From Alphaproteobacteria bacterium UBA4588 (GTDB lineage: Bacteria > Pseudomonadota > Alphaproteobacteria > Rhodobacterales > Rhodobacteraceae), in assembly GCA_905182195.1 (NCBI GenBank), contig CAJJAW010000008.1:62001-126000 (forward strand): DNA of 64,000 nucleotides, in the 5' to 3' direction. The notes beneath the pieces are model-generated. The model saw nothing but the letters and a program-made list of their open reading frames with translations. It was not told where the DNA came from and did no database searches. Positions 29,658 to 38,888 of this stretch are shown piece after piece. Each line of letters opens with the position of its first letter. Position 1 is the stretch's first letter. Position numbers and translations under genes: made by a program.

Positions 29658-30193
29658 ATGCGTTTAACATCTTTTAAAAATTCGATAGGCATACTGTCTG
29701 TGAGCTTGCTTGGCTCAGCCTGCACCGCACCAGTATGAATTTGCTGTCTTCTGGATCTGCTCAATTTCCACGTCCAACGATGCAAACAAGACAAATTGGT
29801 TTAAATAACACACAGCAGGTACTTTCTGGGGCTAACATGCAGTCCCCATTGTACAAGGCCCCATTTCTGAGGGCAGTTGGAATGTCTTCAGTTGCAATCC
29901 AACCATCAAAGAATTTAAATCAGCGTAGGTTGTTGGCTATTAGAGCGGCTAAGATTGATGCGTATCGCGTTTTGGCTGAACAAATTCATGGGGTTCACTT
30001 GGACGGACAAACTACAGTCGCCGAGGCCATACTAACTTCAGATGTTTTAAGTTCAGCCGTACGCGGAACAATCTTGGGAGCCGAAACAATTTTAATTGAG
30101 GCAACAGGTGGAGACACTTACAAAGTGGAAATGACCATCAGCCAGGCCCATGTGGACAGACTTATATTAGTCTATAAGAATAGCTTATTGTAG
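29658..30193 (+). CDS. Second FlgP-like lipoprotein (one frameshift)
   Basis: A tandem-type paralogue of the 26798 gene. The ATG at 29658 gives MRLTSFKNSIGILSVSLLGS then AC, the same signal peptide and lipobox position as copy 1. The frame breaks at 29734 and continues as MNLLSSGSAQFPRPTMQTRQ to 30193. Alignment to copy 1 shows one missing base in ACCAGTATG compared with ACCGGGCATG. From QIGLNNTQQVLSGANMQSPL onward the two are almost identical. Full length would be about 178 residues. It has its own sigma-54-like box. Confidence 0.78.
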
Positions 30194-30363
30194 TAATACC
30201 ACAAAAACCACATGGATATAGGCTTCAATTACTAATCGCGCCCTACGAAATGGCATTTAAAAGTTAACGGAAAAAAGGTCTACCTGCGTTTAATTAAAGT
30301 ACCTAATATGCCAATAATAATTTAAAGTATGTTGACTCCATGAAAAAAAATTAAAATTATAGC

Positions 30364-30390
30364 TAACATTAATTTAACTTTGGTCGTTAA
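30364..30390 (+). promoter_or_regulatory. FliA (sigma-28)-like promoter of the second flgM
   Basis: TAAC-N15-GTCGTTAA, with canonical sigma-28 spacing, 20 bp upstream of the ATG. Confidence 0.52.
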
Positions 30391-30410
30391 GATCTGAGAG
30401 GGGTATTAGT

Positions 30411-30712
30411 ATGATTGATCCTATTAACAATAGTTATAATAACAGTGCCGCTGCATTGATTGATAATATAAAGCCGGCTCAGCTACTGACAAGCAAGCTG
30501 CGCCAGCGGAACCGAAGGTCGCTATAAGCCAGGTCGACAGCCAAGACATGACAATTAAAGATCAACTAAAAGACTTGGCCAGTAGTGGCCCGCCAGTAGA
30601 CAAGTCTCTAGTTCAAGAGATAAAAAATAAGGTTGAGCAGGGAATATACCCAATTGATCTGGACATGGTGACAGAGAAAATGTTTGAAAGTTTCGAGGAA
30701 GCTGCAGGCTAG
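30411..30712 (+). CDS. flgM: Anti-sigma-28 factor FlgM (copy 2, one frameshift)
   Basis: A second FlgM, about 100 residues. The ATG frame runs MIDPINNSYNNSAAALIDNI to KPA, then breaks near 30480. The +1 frame continues ATDKQAAPAEPKVAISQVDS, with DMTIKDQLKDLASSGPPVDK and IYPIDLDMVTEKMFESFEEAAG to the TAG at 30712. It is 10 bp upstream of flgN, the usual flgMN pairing, so this copy may be the ancestral locus and the 29198 copy the duplicate, or the reverse. Confidence 0.8.
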
Positions 30713-30721
30713 GGAAAAGGT

Positions 30722-31020
30722 ATGAGTATCGACAGCCATTTGTTCCTAGATACACTGGAACAAATGAAAGAATTACTATCAAGCCCAGACATTGCGTCTC
30801 GGGCTAATGAAGCGCGTATACTGACGACATATCAGAATTTTGTGAGCTAACAGATCAATACGCCGTACAGCAGAGCGATTTTAAAGGCCAGCCTGAGGAA
30901 ATTGAGGCTCTAACCAGCATTTTAAATAAATTGGCTTCTAAAATAGAGGTTATTGAAAAGCACAGCCTGATATCGCTACAGAAATTGGAATTTCTGTCTA
31001 AAATCTCACCAAAGACATAA
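30722..31020 (+). CDS. flgN: FlgN-like export chaperone for FlgK/FlgL (one frameshift)
   Basis: A small all-helical product of about 99 residues, the usual FlgN size. The first frame gives MSIDSHLFLDTLEQMKELLS then SPDIASRANEARILTTYQ. A base is lost near 30840, and the other frame continues CELTDQYAVQQSDFKGQPEE, IEALTSILNKLASKIEVIEK and HSLISLQKLEFLSKISPKT. Sequence identity to FlgN is always weak. The assignment rests on size, coiled-coil helices and the position directly after flgM. It ends at 31020, abutting the convergent Sel1-like gene. Confidence 0.65.
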
Positions 31021-31635
31021 TTATTTCGGCATTTCTGTAAAGATTTCTGTGGCCTCTTCTTGGTAGGCAATTCGATCTTTGATCTCAATTTGATCTTCAA
31101 TTTCTGATATAAATTCACTGACTTTGTCATTACCAAAGGCTTGCGAAATTAAAAACCAGATGTAAGCCATTCTTCAAGTCTGGCTCGACAAATAGATTGT
31201 AGTATGTTTTGCCTAGCCTTTCTGATGCGTTCTTGTCGCCGGCCATGGCCTTAGCGGTTAGCTCAGTCACTATTTCCTCAGACACAATTCAACCAAGTCT
31301 TCCGTTACTATTTCTCGAACTTCGTCAACTAATGCTAAAGCAGGCTCACTTCCCCCCAGTGACGCTCGCCAAGCCCAGTAGAGTGCTCGTTTATAGTTTG
31401 CCGGGCTCCCAAGACCCTTAAAATACAAATAGACAGATTGTGTTGCGATGTAGGCTCACCCTGCTCACCCAGTACAGTAAATAGCTCAACTGCAGTCTGG
31501 AATTCCTTTTTTTCAAAGGCGCTGACAGCCTCCAAGAAAGCTTCAGATTCCTCCGCAACTGGAGTGTCTTGCGCATTTCCTGTATTTACCCAAAGCATCA
31601 CCGAAGCGGTGAACATCTAATATTATACGTGTCAT
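31021..31635 (-). CDS. Secreted Sel1-like repeat protein (several frameshifts)
   Basis: The ATG at 31635 overlaps the upstream stop (ATGA). The N terminus MTRIIL...TASVMLWVNTGNAQD is a signal peptide broken by an indel near 31618. The main open piece 31616-31335 has one helical repeat (FLEAVSAFEKKEFQTAVELF) and the start of a Sel1 repeat (QGEPTSQHNLS). The next frame continues YFKGLGSPANYKRALYWAWR, a textbook Sel1 block. The gene then runs through further frames to EDQIEIKDRIAYQEEATEIF and stops at 31021. About 205 residues in total, likely periplasmic. Sel1/TPR proteins of this type occur next to flagellar genes in some proteobacteria; the role here is unknown. Confidence 0.6.
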
Positions 31636-31973
31636 GTTGCAGCCACCATCACCAATTTCAATTCCAATAATCTTGTACTTTTAGACCCATTACGCTGATA
31701 CACTACCACCTTCGGTCGCTCATTGTCTTTCTTTATAAACTCCACAGAAATAGATTTGGGGAGGTAGACCCCTGCCCTCTCTAAAATTTCCTTCGGTTGA
31801 TCATAAAATGCATCTAGGAACCTCTTATCTATCCAAGTTCTCGCAAGGGCCTGACCCAATATATCAGGTAAAAATTCTTGGATTTGCGCTTCGCTCTCTA
31901 AAATAATATCCTGATCATCAAACCGCGTTAAATCGTACTCCGGAAGTATGGGTTTCTGCTTCTTCGGAAACAT
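31632..31973 (-). CDS. Small protein with nitrile-hydratase-alpha / NHLP-leader-like pattern
   Basis: A 113-residue intact gene. The core ALARTWIDKRFLDAFYDQPK at about residues 42-61, followed by EILERAGVYLPKSISVEFIK and a KVVVYQR strand, reproduces a known layout. It is W-x-D-x2-F...P-x2-L-x3-G...P-x4-V...V-V, as in nitrile hydratase alpha N-terminal domains and NHLP-type leader peptides. The metal-binding Cys cluster of nitrile hydratase is absent, as is a GG cleavage site. It is coupled to the Sel1-like gene by a 4-bp overlap and divergent from the sigma-54 activator. The similarity is by pattern only; the function is unknown. Confidence 0.5.
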   Translation of the reverse strand: MFPKKQKPILPEYDLTRFDDQDIILESEAQIQEFLPDILGQALARTWIDKRFLDAFYDQPKEILERAGVYLPKSISVEFIKKDNERPKVVVYQRNGSKSTRLLELKLVMVAAT

Positions 31974-32111
31974 AACGGCAGAAATTTAGTAGACGCAAGT
32001 GACGCTAAAAACCGTTTCAATTAATAATTTCCATTAACAATGTATAAACTTCCAAATGTTTCAGTTGTTATGCTAACCTAGTAGCATTAATGAATAAAGT
32101 AATTAAGCACT

Positions 32112-33240
32112 GTGGAGATGTCTCACTATAAATTGTGCTGGTTACCACTAACCGATGGTGTATTTTTAATGACTGCAATGTATTCGAAATTGGTTGGGAC
32201 CTCTGAGGCAGCAACTCGCCTCAAAAAACTGATATCTATGGTTGCGCCTTCAAACTCAGCAGTGATTATCAAGGGGCAAACTGGCGTAGGCAAGGAACTC
32301 GTCGCGGAAAGTCTACACCAATCAAGCCGTCGGAAAGGTAAGTTTGTTGCCGTGAATTGCGCCGCTATACCACGTGACTTAATGGAGGCGGAACTTTTGG
32401 GCATGAGAAAGGTGCATTTACTGGAGCCGTAAAACCACATTGGGGAAATTTGAGCAGGCCGACAAGGGCACTCTTTTCCTAGATGAAATTGGTGACATGA
32501 ACCTAGACTTGCAATCTAAATTGCTGCGGGTGCTAGAAAATTCAAGTGTGACCAGGGTCGGCGGCAGGACAGATATCCAATTGGATGTGAGAATTGTTTG
32601 CGCCACTCACAAGGATTTGAGTGAGCTTGTATCCGAAAATAAATTTCGTGAAGATTTGCTTTTCAGATTGAATGTATTTCCCATCCAAGTCCCTACCCTA
32701 AAGAACGGATAGATGACATACCTGAAATAGTGACCTACCTACTTAAAAACGCCTCAACAAATAAAACTAACGGCGCAGAAATACATTTCTGCTGATAGTG
32801 GTCTGGATGCATTAAAGAAACATGATTGGCCAGGCAATATAAGAGAATTAAAGAATGTCATAGAGCGTGCAAAGGTTTTCTTTCCAGGCCAGGAAATAAA
32901 CGATGATAATGTCACGAGAACACTCCTAGGCTTTGATCAAAACTCATTCTTTGATGGGCTGCAGAGCACACAGAGACAATTTGGGACGCCTTGGACACGC
33001 TTGGTGGGACAGTGCGCAGGCATGATGAACGACAACGCAACACCACCCACGCCTGCCGATTTTTCAAGGTTATTTGATAGCTCAAACAGCGTTGATATTC
33101 GCAGACTGCTCAGGGATATAGAGATTGTGTTAATAGAGAAGGCGCTGGAGCGAAACGCCAATAATACTAGCGAAGCGGCAAGAGACCTACACCTCCAGAG
33201 GACAACGTTGATTGAAAAAATTAAAAAATACGGCCTTTGA
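32112..33240 (+). CDS. Sigma-54-dependent flagellar transcription activator (FlbD/FlrA/FleQ type, frameshifted)
   Basis: An AAA+ bacterial enhancer-binding protein without a receiver domain, about 375 residues. Walker A is GQTGVGKE near residue 54. LLG-HEKGAFTGAV spans a missing base at 32400 and keeps the perfect GAFTGA sigma-54 contact motif. Walker B is GTLFLDEIGD. The HDWPGNIRELKNVIERA block and a C-terminal FIS helix-turn-helix (ANNTSEAARDLHLQRTTLIE) complete the family set. About four indels split it (32112-32432, 32440-32712, 33001-33240 and intervening frames). The start is uncertain: GTG 32112 or ATG 32169. It is the likely activator of the sigma-54 promoters in this window. Confidence 0.85.
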
Positions 33241-33246
33241 TACCTT

Positions 33247-35600
33247 TTAAGACTTATTCCAGGACGCCACCATACTGTCGAGGTATTCCGACGTCGAGCC
33301 ACCCGCCGTAACGACCTTCTCCATCGCAGCAAACTGCATTGTATACCTGTCTGTGAGTTCTGCCTGCCTCAAATCAAGTTTAGTAAGGTCTCTGTCTAGG
33401 CTACTGCTTCTTTCTGAGTACAGTCTCGAAATTGTAGCATGGGTCGCACTAGATTGTAGTGCGTCAGTAAAAAAGTTACTCACTAACGTCTTTACACTTC
33501 TCCCCACATAGAGCTTACAGTCAGTCTGGTCACTGTTGTGACAAATTGGAAACCTGTGTAACTGGGACTACTATATGTAGCCCCACCCACGCCTGTATTT
33601 GAATCATTATTATTCTGATCCCCTCTGGTAAAATTGCCCACATCCACTACGTCTTGCCAACTTTCGTTTGTTTGGCTGTTGTGGTTACTCATCGCCCCAA
33701 TGCTATTGGACACCGCAGTCACTGGATTAGCTACGACTACCTCTGTCGCGGTGCCACCACTTGCCCGAGTAATCGAGCGGGTGAGTAAAGCTAGCACCGT
33801 GCCTGTGCTATTAGCGCTCAATCTCAATGTAGTTCCGCCGACAATTTGCGCTGAAATTCCACCAATATTATTTAATTGAATTCTAAGGTCATTTAGGTCC
33901 CCACCGACAGCGGTGGTAAAATTAGTAGTATTCCCGCCAACCCTTATTGACATAAATTGTTGGGGTATAGTTTCGTTCGCATTGTTAAAGTTACGATAGT
34001 CATGGATCTGCGCGACCCCAGTAATTGCATTACTGAGCGAGCCTGACATTGTAAGGGTGTCACCCGTGTCAACTGCATCAACGGCAGTATCGGTTCCTTG
34101 ATTAGGCTGCGGAATAGAAAACGCTATACGCTTATTACCAGCTAAGTCAGTAACCGTTTGCGCAGTTAAGTCAGCCAAAGCGTTTAATCTAGTGGTAAAT
34201 TGTGCTACGGTCTCACCAGCTTGAGTTGTAAGTGATAAGTCACGGCTCGTTCCGTGTTGGCTTGTTGATCGGAACCTTATCGTACTGTTAGCAACTAAGA
34301 CATCATTAAACGATCTAAAGCCGGAAATGCTAGATGTACTTGAGGTCGGGCTAACACGCTGGTGGTTGGTAAATTGATGTTCCCCAGTCGGCATCGTGGA
34401 TGTCGCAGTCGCGAAAACCTGCACGTTTGGATCATCAGAGTATTGCACATTTAGCGTTAGGGCATCAAACTTATCAGGCTCCTTCGCAAACGTCCTATCA
34501 AAAGTCTTTTGATCAAATACCAAAGTCCCGTCTCTGGCAGTCTTAACGCCAAAATCTACGAAGTGGATTTTCCTATTCCTTTCGCCACTGACAGTGTAAC
34601 CTAAAATCGGTGTTGAAATTAATTTCTGAAATTGTCGTTCGGCAGATCTCAAATACGAATTTTGGGCTAATTCACCATCAGCGTCCCCATTTGCGTCGAC
34701 AAATCCCAGTGCAGCCATATCTGCCTTGTAGAAATTTAATTCCTTTATCAGATCTTTCAACCGATGCCTGGACGCTAGCGGAAGAAAGTGTCGACGTGAT
34801 TTTTGTTTGTCCAGTGGTATCGTCCGCCAGTAAGTTAACAGTTACACCATCTAGTAAGTCATCTATGGTATTGGTGCCCCGCGTGATTGGTATATTATCC
34901 ATTTTGAATGAGGCGTTACGCGCAGTCTGTATCACCGAATTTTGCGCATGAGGTGCAGTGGTCATTTTATTTACTCCAAGGTTTGAAGTAATAGTGAATG
35001 CACCCGCCGCACCAGCCTCACTGGTAATCAATAGCCGGAAGCGATCAGCCGCAACCCCACCAGGATCAATCACCTCTGCTGTGAGGCCGGGGACAGCACT
35101 TAATCTTGCGGCAAGAGAGCTAGACATTATCAGTGGCAAGCACAGAAATTGGGGCAGCCTAGTTGGCATGTGGTGCGGCGGCTGCCTTTATTGTTAGTGT
35201 TTGAACATTCGGCCAGCCCCAAAGGCGGTCAGCAGTAAAATTTTGTACTGAATGAATTTGTGGCAATGCTATCCGAAGTTCAGTGATTGTCTTGGTAAAA
35301 CTTCTAATTTCACTGCTGTCGCTAGCCGTAACTGACAGTGTACCTGCTTTGGAGGTCGCCAGACTATAATCGCTGAGGTTAGTCATGGCATTAATAGCCG
35401 TTTGGGTGAGTTTAGCACTAGACTTCAGGCTGGCCAGCCCTGAGACCGCGGCATCAGTTGTTTCTTTTTTAGCTGTGACATTCGACCTAATTGGATCTAT
35501 TTCAGCAGTTAACTATAGCTTCAACAATAACTGGGATATTATACCCAGAACCCTTTTTATTGATCATGCTGATGTAATCGTTACTTACAGCGCCGGCCAT
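33247..35600 (-). pseudogene. fliD: Flagellar filament cap protein FliD (frame-disrupted)
   Basis: The ATG at 35600 begins MAGAVSNDYISMINKKGSGY, typical of FliD. The gene continues in shifted frames (TDAAVSGLASLKSSAKLTQT; pieces 35386-35159, 35169-34678, 34760-33492 and 33507-33247). The C-terminal piece ends with the FliD hallmark LTDRYTMQFAAMEKVVTAGG and YLDSMVASWNK. The span is about 785 codons, long for FliD (usually 430-670). At least four shifts are needed. A sigma-28-like promoter precedes it. It is divergent from nothing and lies downstream of motB in the same direction. Confidence 0.82.
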
Positions 35601-35618
35601 CACAACTCCCCTAATACC

Positions 35619-35644
35619 TTAACGACCAATTACACAAAGCTTTA
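35619..35644 (-). promoter_or_regulatory. FliA (sigma-28)-like promoter of fliD
   Basis: The minus strand reads TAAAGCTT then, 10 bp later, GTCGTTAA (TAAA-N14-box). The -35 is 7 of 8 to TAAAGTTT and the -10 is 6 of 8 to GCCGATAA. Confidence 0.6.
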
Positions 35645-35646
35645 GA

Positions 35647-36847
35647 TCAATATGTGATTTCGATTTCAATTCGGCGATTTTCTTCACGGCCGTCTACAGT
35701 CATATTGTCTGCGAGAGGGTCAGTTTCACCTTTACTGACCGCCGACATGCGATCCCCAGAAATTAATCCAGTTTCCTCTATTGCCTGCACTACACTCGCC
35801 GCACGTCCAGCCGCTAAATCCCAATTATCCCTAAACTTACCACCAGAGATTGGAATGTCGTCAGTGTGGCCAGTCACGGTAATTTTGCTGTCAGGGCTCA
35901 TGGCCGTCAAGGCAATGCGCTCTAAAATTTCCTGGGCCTCAAATGTCAACTCAGCCGCGCCAGACGGGAATGCCCCACCGGCACCAACAGATATAAATAC
36001 ACTGCCCTCACGTTGCTCAATTTCGATGAGGCCTTGGTCAATCTGCTCCTGCAGTGCGACAGTCAACTCCTCAGTTGCCTCAGATGCGTTTTGACGCTTT
36101 TCACTCTCTTTTTGTGCAGATCCGCCTTGGTCACTTCCATTTTGAGGAGAGTTCTCGTCCAAGGATGCGGCTAACTCTTGAAGTTCTGCCTCCAGGCCTC
36201 CAAAGAGAACTTCGCTCTCAGATGCACCGGCACCCTGGCGGGCCGCCGCCAGGGCGGCCATTGTATCTTGGATCATACTCTTGATTTCGTCTTGGTTCAT
36301 TTGTTCTTTGGGAAAATTAATAACTACATTCTCCCCGAGGGTCTCAATCTTTACCTCGCCGCTATCTATAGCCTTTTGTAATTGCTTTGCTAACTCTGTT
36401 GCGTCTAGCGATGCGTCACTCTCACCACCCGCACCATCAAAATCAGATATCTTCTTCTTATCCAATTCTCCACCCTCAGGAGTATCCTCAGTTTTGGTTT
36501 TCAGTTCGAGCTCTGGCTCCTGAACAGACGTGGTTTGCTGGCGCAGCGTCTCAGTAACAGCTGGTGTCGGGTTTGGACTAAAATTCAAGGAAATGACCGT
36601 CGTGCCCTTAGGCTGCTCCACGACTGGAACAATTTTTTGAACGCCGAAGGCCTGTTTGAGCGAGCCTGAAATTTGTTTAAATTTTGGTACGTTAAATTCT
36701 GCAAAGGAGAGAATTAAAACAAAGAATGCCATCAGTAGTGTAGCGATATCGGCAAAGGTTGCCATCCACGCGGGGGCGCCAACAGGAGGGCACTTAGGGC
36801 ACTCCTGCTCTTCTTCTTCTACGTCGTTGGAGAGCTTCTTCAGCCAT
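35647..36847 (-). CDS. motB: Stator protein PomB/MotB (sodium-type; frameshift near N terminus)
   Basis: The main frame (36765-35647, 372 codons) starts MATFADIATLLMAFFVLILS with the ion-binding Asp in the single membrane helix. The true N terminus lies upstream in another frame, with an acidic EEEEQECPKCPPVGAPAW block from the ATG at 36847. One indel is needed near 36820. The sequence is closest in pattern to Vibrio PomB (CP-x-CPP...PAW, FADxxxLLM). The C terminus is an OmpA-like peptidoglycan-binding domain (ITVTGHTDDIPISGGKFRDN, WDLAAGRAASVVQ). The long acidic linker is unusual in length. It pairs with motA upstream. Confidence 0.9.
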
Positions 36848-36868
36848 GGTAAATCACTATGCCCTTAA

Positions 36869-37633
36869 TTATGCTGCTATTTCAAATTTAGCTTGCAACT
36901 TAGGCGGCAGAGTAGCGGCCATTGTATCTTGGATGTTTCTTGGGCTGTCACTGCGGGCTATGCCACGCAATCCCTCTAAAACAATTTTCCGGTAGTTGAT
37001 CTCATATTCAGTATAGCCTTCCAACTTTATTACCATTGGCGCAAACAACACGTTGGCTACAAACGCACCATAAAGTGTTGTCAAAAGCGCGACAGCCATG
37101 GCGGGCCCAATAAGCTTAGGATCCCCCATATTGCCCAACATAAGCACCAGACCAATCAAGGTTCCAATCATGCCCATCGCTGGTGCTAAATCCACCCAAC
37201 TCTTCACGCAACCCCGTTGGGTGTCATGCCTTGCCTTCATGGAAGCTATTTCTGAATTCATTTGCTTTACGAGCTTCTGCTCGTCAGCCCCATCAACCAG
37301 CATTTGCATCCCTCTCTCAAAGAATGGGTCCGGAGTAGGCTGCCCCTCTAGGGCCATCATGCCATCTTTTCTTGCCATGCCAGCAAGCTCAACCATACGC
37401 ACCACAGTTTCTTCAAACTTGGGCATGTTAGGCCTAAATACCTTTAGCATAGATTTGAAGCTTGCCAAAAACGCTGGCAGCGGAACTGAGTACATAACTG
37501 CGAAAAAAGTCCCGCCAAAAACAATTAGGACCGATTGTTGGTCAATAAATGGTGAAATTCCACCGCCAGCAATCATTGCAGCTAAAATCATGCCAACGGC
37601 ACCAACAATACCAAGTAATGATGCTATATCCAT
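36869..37633 (-). CDS. motA: Stator protein PomA/MotA
   Basis: A 254-residue inner-membrane stator subunit of standard length with four membrane segments (about residues 4-22, 31-50, 150-172, 182-203). The PomA-like block WVDLAPAMGMIGTLIGLVLM near 151 includes the conserved Pro/Thr of helix 3. The cytoplasmic loop carries the charged residues that touch FliG (VRMVELAGMARKDGMMALEG). PomA-type features and the PomB-like partner suggest Na+ coupling; this is inference. It is intact and 21 bp upstream of motB. Confidence 0.94.
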   Translation of the reverse strand: MDIASLLGIVGAVGMILAAMIAGGGISPFIDQQSVLIVFGGTFFAVMYSVPLPAFLASFKSMLKVFRPNMPKFEETVVRMVELAGMARKDGMMALEGQPTPDPFFERGMQMLVDGADEQKLVKQMNSEIASMKARHDTQRGCVKSWVDLAPAMGMIGTLIGLVLMLGNMGDPKLIGPAMAVALLTTLYGAFVANVLFAPMVIKLEGYTEYEINYRKIVLEGLRGIARSDSPRNIQDTMAATLPPKLQAKFEIAA

Positions 37634-37662
37634 GTCAAATACTCCTTTTTCAGAAACTTATA

Positions 37663-37678
37663 TACAAGATTTGTACCA
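37663..37678 (-). promoter_or_regulatory. Possible sigma-54 promoter of motA-motB
   Basis: The minus strand reads TGGTAC-AAATC-TTGTA. The -24 is good, but the -12 has GT instead of GC, so this is the weakest of the set. Confidence 0.4.
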
Positions 37679-37708
37679 TTCGATATACATTCAAAGAAAA
37701 AAATGGTC

Positions 37709-37727
37709 CGGTAACGTTTAGTTACCG
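37709..37727. promoter_or_regulatory. Inverted repeat between motA and the DUF1566 gene
   Basis: CGGTAAC-GTTTA-GTTACCG, a perfect 7-bp inverted repeat 14 bp before the plus-strand gene at 37742. It could be an operator; the binding factor is unknown. Confidence 0.4.
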
Positions 37728-37741
37728 CAGGAAGCAGAACA

Positions 37742-38215
37742 ATGTACAGATACCTCATTGCCGTTTTTATTATTACATTTTCTATGGCCAGTGGTGCGTC
37801 TGCACAATTCATTGCGATGAAACACAAAGTAAAAGATCTAAGCACCAGCACAATCTGGCTTAGATGCTCTGTGGGGCAAGCCTGGGACCCGGCTCTTGAC
37901 ACCTGCACCGGTAAAATTATTAAGCTTGACCACACTCAAATCGATTACGCTACTAAAGAAGCAAAAAGGCAACTCGGTGGCAATTGGCGCCTACCGACCC
38001 GTACCGAACTGGAGAGCCTAGTGTGCGGTCAATGCCCGCCACCAAAGATAAAATCTAGATATTTTCCAAATGTCTCACCAGAGGCGTATTGGACAAGCGA
38101 CAAGAATATTATGAGTTCACGAACTTTCTGGTCCGTAAATTTTTCGACGGGCCATTCGTATTCTAGATTTTTCCCCTACCAAGCCTTGCCGGTATTACTT
38201 GTCCAAGCCAATTAA
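37742..38215 (+). CDS. Secreted DUF1566 (Lcl C-terminal-like) protein
   Basis: A 157-residue precursor with a signal peptide (LIAVFIITFSMASGASA, cleaved about residue 21). The DUF1566 fold motif is NWRLPTRTELESLVCGQCPP (about 80-99), YWTSD and FWSVNFSTGHSYSRFFPY. Two cysteine pairs may form disulfides in the periplasm or outside. DUF1566 modules occur in surface and host-interaction proteins. It lies between motA (divergent) and a convergent repeat-protein gene, so a link to the flagellum is positional only. The frame is intact. Confidence 0.75.
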   Translation: MYRYLIAVFIITFSMASGASAQFIAMKHKVKDLSTSTIWLRCSVGQAWDPALDTCTGKIIKLDHTQIDYATKEAKRQLGGNWRLPTRTELESLVCGQCPPPKIKSRYFPNVSPEAYWTSDKNIMSSRTFWSVNFSTGHSYSRFFPYQALPVLLVQAN

Positions 38216-38252
38216 GCGTCAGCGCCTTTATAGCAAGCTAGAGCTTAAAATT

Positions 38253-38888
38253 TCAGAAAAGACTGGCGAGGATTGCAATAACCGCAATGCCACACAAACC
38301 TGCCACGGAGACCTCAACTACCTGCGCTTTGGCATTTTTTACACCGGCTGAATAAGCTAATCTCATTTTGTCTACCCGATCATTATAGATTTTTGCAGCC
38401 ATTTGGCACGAGTTAATCATAACTGGCTCTAAGTCAGCCAAATGAAGGTCACCAAAACTAATGGAGTAGCTCGACCGCAAAACTTGTTCAATTTCGCTCA
38501 ATCCAGCTGACGTAAGATTGGCAGCTTTGGGCACGGGAACTCCCTTGAAAAATAGAAAGCCAGCCTCGGGGTAGTTTGCTGGAATGGGAGAGATCGGCGC
38601 TGCCTGCGCAAATAAAGCGAAACAAGACATCTCATCCCGACCCGTAAATCTATTAGGGATTTCGATACTAGAAATCTCCTGATTGTTAAAATTAATGAGT
38701 GTGTCAACAAGATTTAGCGCAAAATCAGCCTCTAACTTGTGGCTTTCGGCGTCGAACTCATCATTAGTTTTTTCAGATAAAGGTTGATCAACAATTTCTT
38801 CAGGTACGGGTTGGTCAACAATTTCTTCAGGTACGGGTTGGTCAACAATTTCTTCAGGTACGGGTTGGTCAACAATTTCTTCAGGTAT
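38253..38888 (-). CDS. Unknown protein with VPEEIVDQP repeats and C-terminal membrane helix
   Basis: The frame is open from 38253 to about 38916 and encodes four tandem copies (the first IPEEIVDQP) of a nonapeptide VPEEIVDQP. A 150-residue domain follows (EFDAESHKLEADFALNLVDT; IEQVLRSSYSISFGDLHLAD), then a C-terminal hydrophobic tail (VSVAGLCGIAVIAILASLF). No ATG/GTG/TTG start precedes the repeats. The consensus ribosome site AGGAGG (38898-38893) is followed 4 bases later by ATA (38888), so either an ATA start or an upstream indel is implied. Another possible start, ATG 38630, would skip the repeats. No family recognised. It is downstream of the flagellins. Confidence 0.5.
   Translation of the reverse strand: MPEEIVDQPVPEEIVDQPVPEEIVDQPVPEEIVDQPLSEKTNDEFDAESHKLEADFALNLVDTLINFNNQEISSIEIPNRFTGRDEMSCFALFAQAAPISPIPANYPEAGFLFFKGVPVPKAANLTSAGLSEIEQVLRSSYSISFGDLHLADLEPVMINSCQMAAKIYNDRVDKMRLAYSAGVKNAKAQVVEVSVAGLCGIAVIAILASLF
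38791..38887 (-). repeat. 27-bp tandem repeat, 3.6 copies
   Basis: The plus-strand unit begins ACAATTTCTTCAGGTACGGG and starts at 38791, 38818, 38845 and 38872 (last copy partial). The first three are identical. It encodes VPEEIVDQP on the minus strand, in frame with the 38253-38888 gene. Confidence 0.9.

Noticed and set aside
37624-37935. Minus-strand open frame overlapping the DUF1566 gene start
   Set aside because: Antisense to a gene with a clear signal peptide and DUF1566 motifs.
38791-38887. Short regular repeat that might be a CRISPR array
   Set aside because: The units are contiguous with no spacers and encode an in-frame nonapeptide.
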